Shown here: positions 1 through 8,172 of the stretch, piece after piece
Layout of the letters: each line of letters starts with the position of its first letter
Position numbering within the stretch: position 1 is the stretch's first letter
Source of the DNA: Burkholderia sp. Ac-20379
GTDB lineage: Bacteria > Pseudomonadota > Gammaproteobacteria > Burkholderiales > Burkholderiaceae
NCBI RefSeq assembly: GCF_017104645.1
Contig: NZ_JAAGPF010000015.1
Span: 1-49,524 of the forward strand
DNA: 49,524 bases
Direction: 5' to 3'
Notes under the pieces: model-generated
What the model was told of the DNA's origin: nothing
Databases searched by the model: none
The model's input: only the letters and a program-made list of their open reading frames with translations
Made by a program: the position numbers and the translations under genes

Positions 1-68
1 TAGCCCCGTTCCGTGATTTGCCGAACCGCTTCCTGCTTGAATTCCGGGGTAAATCTCTGTGCACTCAT
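1..68 (-). CDS. IS3-family transposase OrfA, N-terminal fragment
   Basis: The minus strand encodes MSAQRFTPEFKQEAVRQITE followed by RG and then leaves the window. This is the classic start of an IS3-family OrfA (HTH_Tnp_1 type), which binds the terminal inverted repeats. The ATG (complement of 66-68) lies about 5 bases after a strong Shine-Dalgarno, which supports the start. Only 22 codons are visible, so integrity cannot be judged. Confidence 0.75.
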   Translation of the reverse strand, partial: MSAQRFTPEFKQEAVRQITERG

Positions 69-86
69 GACGCCCTCCTATGCTCA

Positions 87-166
87 AATCATAGGCCGGC
101 AGCGTCTAGCATTCCCTGGGCAGTCCAATCATAGGCCGGCAGCGTCTAGCATTCCCTGGGCAGTCC
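87..166. repeat. Exact 40-bp tandem duplication (two copies) in an IS end
   Basis: Positions 87-126 and 127-166 are identical, each beginning AATCATAGGC and ending GGGCAGTCC. On the minus strand each copy contains the TGGACTGCCC tip expected of an IS3-type inverted repeat, so the element's left end is doubled. Replication slippage or an aberrant IS end-joining event could produce this. Only two copies exist and there are no spacers, so it is not a CRISPR. Confidence 0.9.
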
Positions 167-167
167 A

Positions 168-557
168 CTCCTGTACCTCAAAACTCCTGATTCACAAGTG
201 GCGCTCAATCAAGCGTAAAGCCTCGCGCCGCGGGAGTTCAAGAGTTTGGGGCAACGCAAACGCAGGGAGCGACTCGTGGAGATCGAGCGACTGTATGATC
301 GCCATATCGTTGGGCCTGTCTTGTTCGATTGGGAGCACTCGAGCGCGTCAGGGGGGAGGTCGGAGAAAAAAACCATCACGAAAAGAGCCCGCGTTGGCGT
401 CGATCGCACTTCAAGATGCAGCCGTATGATCCCCAATCGGCGTTGAGCTAGGTGATCTTTGTTAAGCCTGTCGTCGTGCGATCCGATAAACTCGGTCTGT
501 AATGTCTTTCGACGGGCCGCGATTCTATTCGCCATCAGTTGACGTGAGGCAAAAAAC
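168..557. other. Non-coding stretch between IS end and the DUF3592 gene
   Basis: About 390 bases with no convincing gene. Open frames on both strands have no family resemblance, no good ribosome sites and unnatural composition (for example arginine-rich runs). It may be decayed flank of the IS and contains the upstream region of the gene at 558. I see no clear promoter, terminator or repeat. Confidence 0.5.
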
Positions 558-950
558 ATGACGAAGTCGACCGATACATTAAAAGCCGCGTTTTTTTTCC
601 TGATCGGCTTATTGTTACTCGCCGGCATGATCTACACGATTATCGATACGCGTTCCTTTCTGAAGGAAGCCGACGTTGCCAGCGGGAAAGTGGTGGCGTT
701 GAATGCCGGCGGCAGTCATCCGGAAATTGCGTTCACGACCTCCGCTGGCGAGCATGTGTCATACGCCCAAGGTGGTCTTGTGTTTGGCATGAAAGTGGGC
801 GATGCCGTGCAGGTGCGTTACCTGGCGGCGTCGCCGCGAACTTCGGCGACGCTGGATCGGTTCTTGGCGATCTGGACCGTTTCAATATTTCTGGGATTTT
901 TCGGGGCTGCGGCCGTGGTAGGTGGTTTCTTCAGCTTTCCTCGATTCTGA
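558..950 (+). CDS. DUF3592-type small membrane protein
   Basis: A 130-residue protein with a hydrophobic segment at about residues 8-27, a soluble beta-rich middle (roughly 35-95) and a second membrane segment at about 103-125. This two-helix layout with the intervening domain is that of DUF3592 proteins, whose biochemical role is unknown. A GAGG ribosome site precedes the ATG. The next gene follows after 17 bases, so the two are probably co-transcribed. Its position next to tssF and vgrG suggests a T6SS accessory or immunity role, but that is inference from neighbourhood only. Confidence 0.7.
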   Translation: MTKSTDTLKAAFFFLIGLLLLAGMIYTIIDTRSFLKEADVASGKVVALNAGGSHPEIAFTTSAGEHVSYAQGGLVFGMKVGDAVQVRYLAASPRTSATLDRFLAIWTVSIFLGFFGAAAVVGGFFSFPRF

Positions 951-967
951 TCTTCCGGCACACATCC

Positions 968-1537
968 ATGTCTTTCTTGCGACGTAGTCAGTGGGAATAC
1001 CAGACGGGTTCGACATTCGGTGCAAGTGTCGAATTCGTTGTAGGTTCAGGCGGCGAAATCTTGTTGAAGAACCCCACGGGGACGGTTCAACGTTTCTGGT
1101 ATGGCGGCCTGGGGCTCGGCTTGGGTGCTGGCGTCAAGCTCCCGAAGATTCGGCTGCCGAAACTTTCGATCAGTGGCAAGGCGATCAGCGGTAGCGGATC
1201 GGCAGAGGCTTTTCCTAGCACGGGCTGGGTTTATATGACGTCGGCCTTTTCCGGCAATGAGCTCGAACGGTCCGATTTGCAAGGTGGCGCCGTTTATCTG
1301 GACGGTAGCGCCGAACTCATTCTGGGCGGTGGCAGTGGATCGGTGATGTTGCTTGGAATCAATGCCGCCTTGCTCTCGCTCGCGTTGAGCCAGGTCGCGA
1401 TCAACCCGTTCATGCTGGAACAAGTGATGCAACATGCAAAGGCGCTGCTGGTCATGGTCGGCGTCAATGCCGGGCTGAATGCAGGGGGTATGGGTTTCGG
1501 TGGCGGGGTTGGGCTACTGGCAGGCTATGTCCACTGA
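968..1537 (+). CDS. Glycine-rich hypothetical protein in a T6SS island
   Basis: A 189-residue protein I do not recognise. It has a polar N-terminus (MSFLRRSQWEYQTGSTFG), several Gly/Ser-rich stretches (GLGLGLGAGVKLPK; ILGGGSGSVM) and hydrophobic segments near residues 125-145 and 155-188 that could insert in a membrane. There is no signal peptide. It follows the DUF3592 gene by 17 bases and ends at a hairpin shared with the convergent tssF. A lipid- or membrane-active effector paired with the preceding small membrane protein is possible, since effector-immunity pairs often flank vgrG, but nothing in the sequence proves it. Confidence 0.65.
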   Translation: MSFLRRSQWEYQTGSTFGASVEFVVGSGGEILLKNPTGTVQRFWYGGLGLGLGAGVKLPKIRLPKLSISGKAISGSGSAEAFPSTGWVYMTSAFSGNELERSDLQGGAVYLDGSAELILGGGSGSVMLLGINAALLSLALSQVAINPFMLEQVMQHAKALLVMVGVNAGLNAGGMGFGGGVGLLAGYVH

Positions 1538-1552
1538 CTCATAGCAGTGGAC
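1529..1552. terminator. Bidirectional hairpin between convergent genes
   Basis: An 8-bp perfect stem, GTCCACTG (1529-1536) and CAGTGGAC (1545-1552), with an 8-base loop. It overlaps the 3' ends of the glycine-rich gene and tssF, whose stop codons are only bases apart. The symmetric position suits a shared terminator. There is no long U-tract on either strand, so strength is uncertain. Confidence 0.5.
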
Positions 1553-3404
1553 GTGTTCCCGGGCGGGGAGCGCACCGCAGCAGTTCTTCGCCAGTTTCGG
1601 CAGACAGGACGATGAGCTGCGAGAAGCTGTTTGACGGAGCATAGCGACTGAAAAGCGGGTCCATGACGGTGGCAACTCGATGCAAGCTGACGTCTCGCAT
1701 AGACGACTCCGTCATCGACATCAGGATTTCGATGCCGCGAACGAACGACGGGAATGCGCTAGCGAGCGACAGCCACTTCGTGGCTGGCTGGCAGTCGATT
1801 CCGGTGATCGCGTCAATGCAGCGCTGGGCGATTACATTGGATCGCGGCGCGTGTAGATGGAGAAACGCCTTTAAATCAGGAAGGCTCGCTCGCGAGAGAT
1901 CAAGAGGATGGGACGCGAGCGCCGACAGGACACGCCATAACGCGCCTTCACGTGGCATTGCCAAGGGCAAGGTCGGTTGGGAAAGCAGAGTGATCGGGCA
2001 TGCAAGTGCGGAACCCTCGTACAGCAGATCGCTGTCCGGCGCGCCGATCGGTATCCGTGAAGGCATATCCCCGTTGGTTGCCATCACGCTGACATCAATC
2101 TGAGGATCCAAGGGATTCGTCGGTCGACCTTCCAAATCGAGCAAGCTAAGCCAACAGGTAGCAAGCGCGGCGTTCGGCCCAGCTTCAGGATCGCGATGGG
2201 CGATCCAGTAGGGTGTCGTTGAGCGCTGAGCATGGTTGGGCGCACGGTAGGGCAATAATTGCTCCCTCGACATTGCGTGCTCGGTGACGGCTTCGTCGTC
2301 GTCCGATTCGTTGCTGTTCTTCAAGTACACGCCGTTGATCGAGTAGACGCTCAAGGGGACGCCAGTCGCGAGCGGGATCGGGACGATGGGATACGACGCG
2401 TCACGACTCGTTGGCTGTATTGGCGTAGCGGCACGCTCGAAGAGATTGACGACGGGCGTGCAGAATAGTCGAAACGCGTGCGTGTCCAGCGTCGTCAACA
2501 CTTGAGCCGTGTTGGAATCGCTACCTACATTTCGCACTGCGACATGCAGTGTCAAGCGCGATCCGGTGTTGTGCGCTGCGTGGCGTATCAGCCCAAGATC
2601 AATGTCGATAAAATCGAACTTATCAGGGAATGTAAAGTATTCAATCAGGGATCGGAAATATTGGGAGGGTGTTGATGGTTCGTCAGGTAATAAATTCTCA
2701 TTGCTGTCAAAGCCTACTCCCTCAATCGGAATTCTGGGCAATTTGATCCAGCGTCTGTTCCCGTCTATCTCAAAATAAGCGGTCGAGGCGTTGAGTAATA
2801 GTGCGTCGGTTAGTGCAGGGAGCAACTGCTTCCCTCCGGCAAGATGTATTCGGATCGGGCCGAACGGAATAGTGGCGTCGAAAGATTGTGATGCTGCTTC
2901 GCTAGCAAAAGTAAGCGAAATAATGCCAGTCGTATCGGTCGGAATACGCGCTGCTGCGGGCGCGAACACCGCAGGCGAATAACCCGCCGCTTCGATACGC
3001 AATGGCGTTAGCGTGACGTCATAGACGGTGCGAAACCGGCACGGTGCCGCGTTTGCGTCGAGCATCGTGCCGCGAGGAATGATCAGAGGCGTGGTGAGTT
3101 GGCCGAACATGGACGACGGGTCGAACGATGCGATCGCGCATGACGGAATGGTCCGCAAGTACTGCGGATAGATTCCCTCAAGGAGTGCCTCGGCGAATTG
3201 TGGATAGGCGTCGTCGAGCTTCTGGTCAATGCGCGCTGAAAGCAAAGCGAATGTTTGTATCATCCGATCGACATGCATATCGTCGACATGCGAACCAGCG
3301 AGACCAATACGTGCAGCAATCTTTGGAAAGCGTTGAGCAAATTCTGTCAAGTGACGCGACAGCAATCCCACTTCGCGTTCGTAATGTGGTAGCAAATGTT
3401 CCAT
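1539..3404 (-). CDS. tssF: T6SS baseplate protein TssF (orphan copy)
   Basis: TssF (VasA/ImpG) is a wedge component of the T6SS baseplate and normally works with TssG, TssE and TssK. The 621-residue product opens with the family hallmark MEHLLPHYEREVGLLSRHL and continues FAQRFP...DPHVDRMIQ-like sequence, and it ends APRPGTRPLL, resembling the usual TssF C-terminus, so it appears full length. The ATG at 3404 was chosen because it matches the family start; upstream extension to 3485 is possible and the ribosome site is weak. Unusually, no tssG follows; instead the gene converges on a glycine-rich protein gene. It is divergent from vgrG, with a shared 140-bp promoter region. Confidence 0.9.
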   Translation of the reverse strand: MEHLLPHYEREVGLLSRHLTEFAQRFPKIAARIGLAGSHVDDMHVDRMIQTFALLSARIDQKLDDAYPQFAEALLEGIYPQYLRTIPSCAIASFDPSSMFGQLTTPLIIPRGTMLDANAAPCRFRTVYDVTLTPLRIEAAGYSPAVFAPAAARIPTDTTGIISLTFASEAASQSFDATIPFGPIRIHLAGGKQLLPALTDALLLNASTAYFEIDGNRRWIKLPRIPIEGVGFDSNENLLPDEPSTPSQYFRSLIEYFTFPDKFDFIDIDLGLIRHAAHNTGSRLTLHVAVRNVGSDSNTAQVLTTLDTHAFRLFCTPVVNLFERAATPIQPTSRDASYPIVPIPLATGVPLSVYSINGVYLKNSNESDDDEAVTEHAMSREQLLPYRAPNHAQRSTTPYWIAHRDPEAGPNAALATCWLSLLDLEGRPTNPLDPQIDVSVMATNGDMPSRIPIGAPDSDLLYEGSALACPITLLSQPTLPLAMPREGALWRVLSALASHPLDLSRASLPDLKAFLHLHAPRSNVIAQRCIDAITGIDCQPATKWLSLASAFPSFVRGIEILMSMTESSMRDVSLHRVATVMDPLFSRYAPSNSFSQLIVLSAETGEELLRCAPRPGTRPLL

Positions 3405-3544
3405 TTTTTTACAATTCTTGATGCGAAGCGAAAGCTTGTCCCGGTTTGTAGGGGCAGGTTCCTGCACATGACACGCGATGCACATATTAGAATAGCCGCG
3501 CCGTTAAAAAACTGCCGCTCAGCTGAGAGATTCCGAGGCTAGAT
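3405..3544. promoter_or_regulatory. Divergent tssF / vgrG promoter region
   Basis: This 140-base AT-richer gap separates the divergent tssF and vgrG starts and must hold both promoters unless the genes are read through from elsewhere. A GAGG ribosome site (3535-3538) serves vgrG. I could not assign -35/-10 elements or an operator with confidence. Confidence 0.45.
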
Positions 3545-5656
3545 ATGCAAATGTCAGACATTGCGAGCTTCTTCCAGCTCCAAAGTAATCGCATGATCTC
3601 GATCAAAACACCGTTGAGTGGTCGATCGGATCTGGTGCTCGCAGATTTCCATTGTACCGAGGGGTTGTCTCAGAATTTCGAAATTCAGGTACGACTCGCA
3701 TCTCAAGACACGAACATCGAGCTAAAGAAGCTGATCGGTCAGTCGGTGACAATTACCTTGCAGTTGACCGATGCGATCGCCAGTTCCGAAGAACGGTATT
3801 TCCACGGTTACGTTGCGGCGTTTTCGCATCTCGATACCGATGGCAGCTTCGCCATGTACAGCGCGACAATTCTTCCGTGGCTCTGGATGCTGTCGCGTCG
3901 GCAGGACATCAGGATCTTCCAGGAACAGAACACCGAGGAAATTCTCGCAAGCGTGTTTCGAGAGTACGGGAAGCTCGCGTCGTTCGAATTCCGGCTGTCG
4001 AAGGGAACGAAAAACCGCAGCTACTGCACGCAGTATCGCGAAACTGATCTTGCCTTTGTCGAGAGGCTGATGCGCGAGGACGGCCTGTTTTATTACTTCG
4101 AGCATGCGAAGGACGGCCATAAGCTGATCATTGCGGATAACTCGGTGACGGCCAAGCCGATTGATGGAAGCAGTCCGACGCTGCAGTACAACCAGGGCGA
4201 ATCACTCGACGACCTGGCTGTCATCACGTCGTTTCAAGCGCAGCGTCAGCTTGCACCCGGGACGGTGGGCCTGAAGACGTTCGACTACAAGATCCCTCAG
4301 GCGCGGAGATTCGTATCGGCCGGAACGGAAGTCGATCAAGGCGAAGTGCCGGCCTACGAGATCTACGACTATCTCGGAGAACATGGCTTCGCCGATAGCG
4401 ACCGAGGTGAGGAACTGACGCGGTTTCGGACGGAGGCACTCGCTGCGCACAGCAAGACGTTCGTCGGGGTGACCACCTGCCGGAGGATGATGCCGTGCCG
4501 TTACTTCGAGCTCGATGATCACTACGATCATGCGGGTTCCACGCCGGAAGACCGGCAGTTTTTGTTGCTTACCGTTTCGCATACCGGGGCGAACAACTAT
4601 CAGCCGGGTGAGGGCAGTTCCACCTACTCCTGCAGCTTCACCTGCATTCGCAAGAAGATTCCTTATCGTCGCGCTGTCGAAGGCGAACGTCCGACGATCA
4701 TTGGGCCGCAAACGGCGATCGTGGTTGGTCCGAAAGGTGAAGAGATTTATACGGATAGTCTGGGCCGTGTGAAGGTGCAGTTCCACTGGGATCGTCTCGG
4801 CAAACGCGATCAAGGCAGCTCGTGCTGGGTTCGGGTGAGTCAGCCGTGGGCCGGTAGTGGATTCGGCATGGTGCAAATCCCCCGGATTGGAGACGAGGTG
4901 GTCGTGAGTTTTCTTGACGGCAATCCGGACCGCCCTCTCGTCACATCGCGCGTCTACAACGCCCAGAACATGCCGCCATGGGCGCTTCCGGCCAACGCGA
5001 CGCAGAGCGGGATTCTGACGCGCTCGACCAAGACAGGTAACGTCAATACTGCGAATGCGATCCGTTTCGAAGACAAAAAAGGTGCGGAAGAGGTTTGGCT
5101 GCACGCGGAGAAGGACCAGCGTATCGAGGTCGAGCACGACGAGTCGCATTGGGTCGGAAACGACCGCACAAAGAATATCGATCACGATGAGACCGTGCAT
5201 GTGGGCCACGATCGAACCGAGACCGTCGACAACAATGAAACCATCACGATCGGGGTGGACCGTACCGAGCAGGTGGGAAGCAACGAAACACTGACCGTCG
5301 GCGGCAATCGAAATGAGACGATCGAGGGCATGGATAACTTGCTGGTCGCGCTGACGTCGACGGAAACGGTCGGACTGGCAAAGGCACTTACCGTAGGTGG
5401 CGCCTATACCGTAACGGTGGCGGGTGCGACAAATACGGCAGTCGGATTGGCTAGCGCCGAAGAGGTCGGCTTGTCGAAATCGACGATGGTGGGCAAGACC
5501 TATACGCTTACCGTTGGCGATCGGATCGAGCTCAGGACCGGGAAGGCGTCGATTGTTCTTGAGAGCAGTGGTCACGTCACGATCAGTGGCACCGACATCG
5601 ACATTCTCGGTTCCGGCGCGGTGAAGGTGGATGGCAACACGGTTGATCTGAACTGA
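3545..5656 (+). CDS. vgrG: T6SS spike protein VgrG (TssI)
   Basis: VgrG trimers form the puncturing tip of the T6SS tail tube and carry effectors. The 703 residues show the gp27-like N-terminal domain (about 10-380, e.g. FHCTEGLSQNFEIQVRL and AFVERLMREDGLFYYFEH), the gp5-like OB segment (about 395-480, SLGRVKVQFHWDR and SCWVRVSQPWAGSGFGMVQI) and a C-terminal beta-helix of short repeats (about 525-700; recurring HDET, NNET, SNET motifs). There is no extra toxin domain. It is followed 11 bases later by a DUF2169 gene and the effector genes, the standard order for a cargo-loading vgrG operon. An in-frame ATG six bases downstream is an alternative start. Confidence 0.95.
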   Translation: MQMSDIASFFQLQSNRMISIKTPLSGRSDLVLADFHCTEGLSQNFEIQVRLASQDTNIELKKLIGQSVTITLQLTDAIASSEERYFHGYVAAFSHLDTDGSFAMYSATILPWLWMLSRRQDIRIFQEQNTEEILASVFREYGKLASFEFRLSKGTKNRSYCTQYRETDLAFVERLMREDGLFYYFEHAKDGHKLIIADNSVTAKPIDGSSPTLQYNQGESLDDLAVITSFQAQRQLAPGTVGLKTFDYKIPQARRFVSAGTEVDQGEVPAYEIYDYLGEHGFADSDRGEELTRFRTEALAAHSKTFVGVTTCRRMMPCRYFELDDHYDHAGSTPEDRQFLLLTVSHTGANNYQPGEGSSTYSCSFTCIRKKIPYRRAVEGERPTIIGPQTAIVVGPKGEEIYTDSLGRVKVQFHWDRLGKRDQGSSCWVRVSQPWAGSGFGMVQIPRIGDEVVVSFLDGNPDRPLVTSRVYNAQNMPPWALPANATQSGILTRSTKTGNVNTANAIRFEDKKGAEEVWLHAEKDQRIEVEHDESHWVGNDRTKNIDHDETVHVGHDRTETVDNNETITIGVDRTEQVGSNETLTVGGNRNETIEGMDNLLVALTSTETVGLAKALTVGGAYTVTVAGATNTAVGLASAEEVGLSKSTMVGKTYTLTVGDRIELRTGKASIVLESSGHVTISGTDIDILGSGAVKVDGNTVDLN

Positions 5657-5667
5657 GCGCCGCGACG

Positions 5668-6960
5668 ATGGAATTCCGGAACCTTACGCCACTCCATGCC
5701 ATGGCGTTCAACGCCGTCGACGTGCCAGGCAACGAGATTCACGTGGTTGCGCTAAAGGCGGCATACCGCCTCGAGCCGATGCCGCGGCAAGGCGCTGATG
5801 GCGATACCCACCGCTGCGTGCTGCTTGGCGGCGCCGAAACTGTTCCATTGGCGATGGCCGACGAATACGAGGGTGAGATTGGCACGAGCAGCGTGAAGTG
5901 GGAGAGCGATCTTGCGCCTTTCAAACCGAAATGCGATGTATTGATTCGCGCAACGGCCTATGCGCCGCACGGCACGCCAGCCGCCTCATGGCCGGCGCGC
6001 GTGCGGGTTTTCGATGCTGGCGAAATGGTGGTCGACAAGGGGCTGCGGATAACGGGGGCGCGCTCGTTCGTCAAAGGCTGGCGGGGGTGGAAACTCGGCG
6101 ATCCAGAACCGGTGGCGGCTGTCGCCGTTCGCTGGGAGCATGCCTATGGTGGAGCAAGCCGCGTCAAATGTGTCGAGGGCGCCGCTGGCGTGAGCGCTGA
6201 ACGCGAATTGAACGAGGTCTGCTTCACCAATCCGTTGGGTTGCGGATGGATCGAGAAGCGCTTTCTCGAGCTGGCTGCCGATAAATCGGTGTTGGCTACG
6301 TCGAATGCGTCGTCGGCGCTGAGGTCGATGTCGAAGATTTCCGAATTGCCTGCGCCACAGATCGAAGCATGGGGCAACCCAGTGTCCAGCCTCGATATCG
6401 TTGAACATCCGTCTTCTGCGCTCGATGCACAACAGATGCAGGAAGTCGCGGCCGGCTATGCCACGACGCCAACCGGTCTCGGCGTGGTGGGGCGGGCGTG
6501 GGCACCGCGCCTGCCATTCGCAGGAACTTACGATGAGGTATGGCACAAGACACGATGGCCGTACCATCCCGCAGACCATGATTTCCACTACTGGAATGCA
6601 GCGCCGGTAGACCAGCAGATTGCGTGGCCTTCGCCAGGCCCGGCCTTCGAGCTTGCCAACCTCGCGCAACCGGGCGACTCTCATGCGGGATTTGTGCGTG
6701 CTCGGCTTCCCGGACATCGCGCGTTCGTTGCTCTTCGCTTCGCGAGCGGAGCTGTCGTGCCAGTGGAGATGAAGCTCGATACGCTCCTGATCGATACCGA
6801 GGACATGCGTGTGTTGGTGACGTGGCGAGTTGTTTTTCCAGTGGAGCCTGCGGTTCGAGTGTGCGAAGCGCGTTTCGAACTGGATCGACATGCCCCTCTG
6901 CTGCGGATGGAGTCTGCGGCCGTGACGAGCGAACCGGAGGCAGCATGGCCGACAACGTAA
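5668..6960 (+). CDS. DUF2169 domain protein (T6SS effector-associated)
   Basis: A 430-residue DUF2169-family protein; family members are commonly encoded between vgrG and PAAR-like/DUF4150 effectors and are thought to help load or fold them. Characteristic pieces are visible: HAMAFNAVDVPGNEIHVVALKAAY near the N-terminus, VRWEHAYGGASR around residue 150, NPLGCGW near 190, and RAWAPRLPFAGTYDEVWH near 275. It starts 11 bases after vgrG, and its last 16 bases overlap the start of the lipase effector gene, indicating translational coupling. No signal peptide or membrane segment. Confidence 0.88.
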   Translation: MEFRNLTPLHAMAFNAVDVPGNEIHVVALKAAYRLEPMPRQGADGDTHRCVLLGGAETVPLAMADEYEGEIGTSSVKWESDLAPFKPKCDVLIRATAYAPHGTPAASWPARVRVFDAGEMVVDKGLRITGARSFVKGWRGWKLGDPEPVAAVAVRWEHAYGGASRVKCVEGAAGVSAERELNEVCFTNPLGCGWIEKRFLELAADKSVLATSNASSALRSMSKISELPAPQIEAWGNPVSSLDIVEHPSSALDAQQMQEVAAGYATTPTGLGVVGRAWAPRLPFAGTYDEVWHKTRWPYHPADHDFHYWNAAPVDQQIAWPSPGPAFELANLAQPGDSHAGFVRARLPGHRAFVALRFASGAVVPVEMKLDTLLIDTEDMRVLVTWRVVFPVEPAVRVCEARFELDRHAPLLRMESAAVTSEPEAAWPTT

Positions 6961-8132
6961 TGGCCCGCAAGGATGGCCAGTGGACCATCGTGTCGATGAT
7001 GCCGGACGTGTGCAAGACCCCGATGGGCAGCAGTACACCACCCGTACCGTATCCAGTCACGGCTAGTCTTGGCGATAGCCAGATGACGTCGAAGACAGTG
7101 TTTGCGAATGGCAATCCGATTGTTCGGTTCGATTCGAGTTTTGCCCCGGACACCATCGGCGACGCCGCTGGCGTTGCACATGGCGTGGAGAGCGGAACCG
7201 TCGGCGCCAAATGCTGGCCGATAGATCACAGCAAGTCCGTTCGGGTCGAGAGCAAGATGGTCGTGCGTCATGCCGATCAGTTCTGGATGAACGGGAACTA
7301 CAGCGGGAAGGATGCAAAAGCAGCCCGGTGGCAAGCACGCAAGATCCAGATCACCGAAGCGCGCAAGAAGGCAGCGTCGTTGCCTCCCGGAGCCGAACGC
7401 GACAAATTGTTGGCTGCGGCCAATCGTTTCGAGACGAATAATTCCGTGGTCGAGCAGGCCAAACTGGCGCAAAACGTTTACAACCCTAAGCTGGGTGCGC
7501 CGGAGGGTTGGAATAACGTGAGCGATGATCCCGCAAAGCTTGCGCAGTACAAGCTCAAATCGAGCGATTTTTCCGTTCCTGGTACAAACTTTCGCGCGCA
7601 AGTCTACGAGCCGGACAAGGCCGTATTCGGCAATGACTTCAAGCCGCAGGTGGTGTTCCAGGGTACGGACAAGAAGAGTTGGTCCGATTGGAAAAACAAC
7701 ATCTTGCAAGGCATGAACAAGGATTCCGCGTACTACTCGAGGGCAGTCTCGATCGGGAAGTCGCTGGCGAAGAGCGGCGCAGATGTCGATATCGTCGGCC
7801 ACTCGCTGGGCGGTGGCATGGCCTCGGCTGCATCACGGACGAGCGGCATTTCGGCGACGACATTCAACTCTGCCGGGCTGAACCCCGCGACGGTCGCTCG
7901 CTACGGCGGCACACCCGTGGCCTCCGACATTCAAGCGTACCGTGTCGACGGAGAGGTTTTGACTGCGGTCCAGGAAAAGAGTCACGGCCTTATGCCCACT
8001 GCGGTTGGGGAACCCCACGTTTTACCGGGCCAGGGCGGCTCGGTTGCGAAGCATGGCATGGACAAGGTAATTGATGGAATCGAGCAGCAAAAGACCGAAG
8101 ATCAGGCAACCATTGCAAAGGAAATTGGCTGA
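6945..8132 (+). CDS. T6SS lipase effector with N-terminal DUF4150 (PAAR-like) domain
   Basis: A 395-residue protein probably delivered on the VgrG tip. Residues about 1-110 form a DUF4150 PAAR-like domain (MADNVMARKDGQWTIVSMMP, then PVPYPV and the DTIGDAAGV region) for spike docking. The C-terminal half is an alpha/beta-hydrolase of lipase class 3 type: VVFQGTDKKSWSDWKNN contributes the oxyanion region and GHSLGGGMAS places the nucleophile at Ser287; Asp in YRVDGEVLT and His in AKHGMDK are candidates for the rest of the triad. It is thus a Tle-like phospholipase effector. The start at 6945 fits the DUF4150 N-terminus and a GGAGG site, and overlaps DUF2169 by 16 bp. The next gene is a plausible immunity lipoprotein. 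Confidence 0.85.
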   Translation: MADNVMARKDGQWTIVSMMPDVCKTPMGSSTPPVPYPVTASLGDSQMTSKTVFANGNPIVRFDSSFAPDTIGDAAGVAHGVESGTVGAKCWPIDHSKSVRVESKMVVRHADQFWMNGNYSGKDAKAARWQARKIQITEARKKAASLPPGAERDKLLAAANRFETNNSVVEQAKLAQNVYNPKLGAPEGWNNVSDDPAKLAQYKLKSSDFSVPGTNFRAQVYEPDKAVFGNDFKPQVVFQGTDKKSWSDWKNNILQGMNKDSAYYSRAVSIGKSLAKSGADVDIVGHSLGGGMASAASRTSGISATTFNSAGLNPATVARYGGTPVASDIQAYRVDGEVLTAVQEKSHGLMPTAVGEPHVLPGQGGSVAKHGMDKVIDGIEQQKTEDQATIAKEIG

Positions 8133-8172
8133 TGGACTCTAACCCGTTTTCGTGCGCTCGATCACTGATGTA

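Larger units (their letters stand above)
1..167 (-). mobile_element. IS3-family insertion sequence, 5' end only (cut by window edge)
   Basis: On the minus strand this stretch reads as the left end of an IS3-family element: a TGGACTGCCC terminus, a short leader, a strong TAGGAGGG ribosome site (73-80) and the start of an OrfA transposase. The rest lies outside the window. The terminal segment is present twice in tandem (87-166), so two possible TGGA tips exist, at 124-127 and 164-167. Family membership is inferred from the OrfA N-terminus; the exact group cannot be named. Confidence 0.7.

Noticed and set aside
87-166. Two identical units considered as a CRISPR fragment
   Set aside because: The copies abut with no spacer, only two exist, and they coincide with an IS end.
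4202-5575. Long minus-strand open frame opposite vgrG
   Set aside because: Antisense to a clear VgrG with all domains; composition is artefactual and there is no family resemblance.
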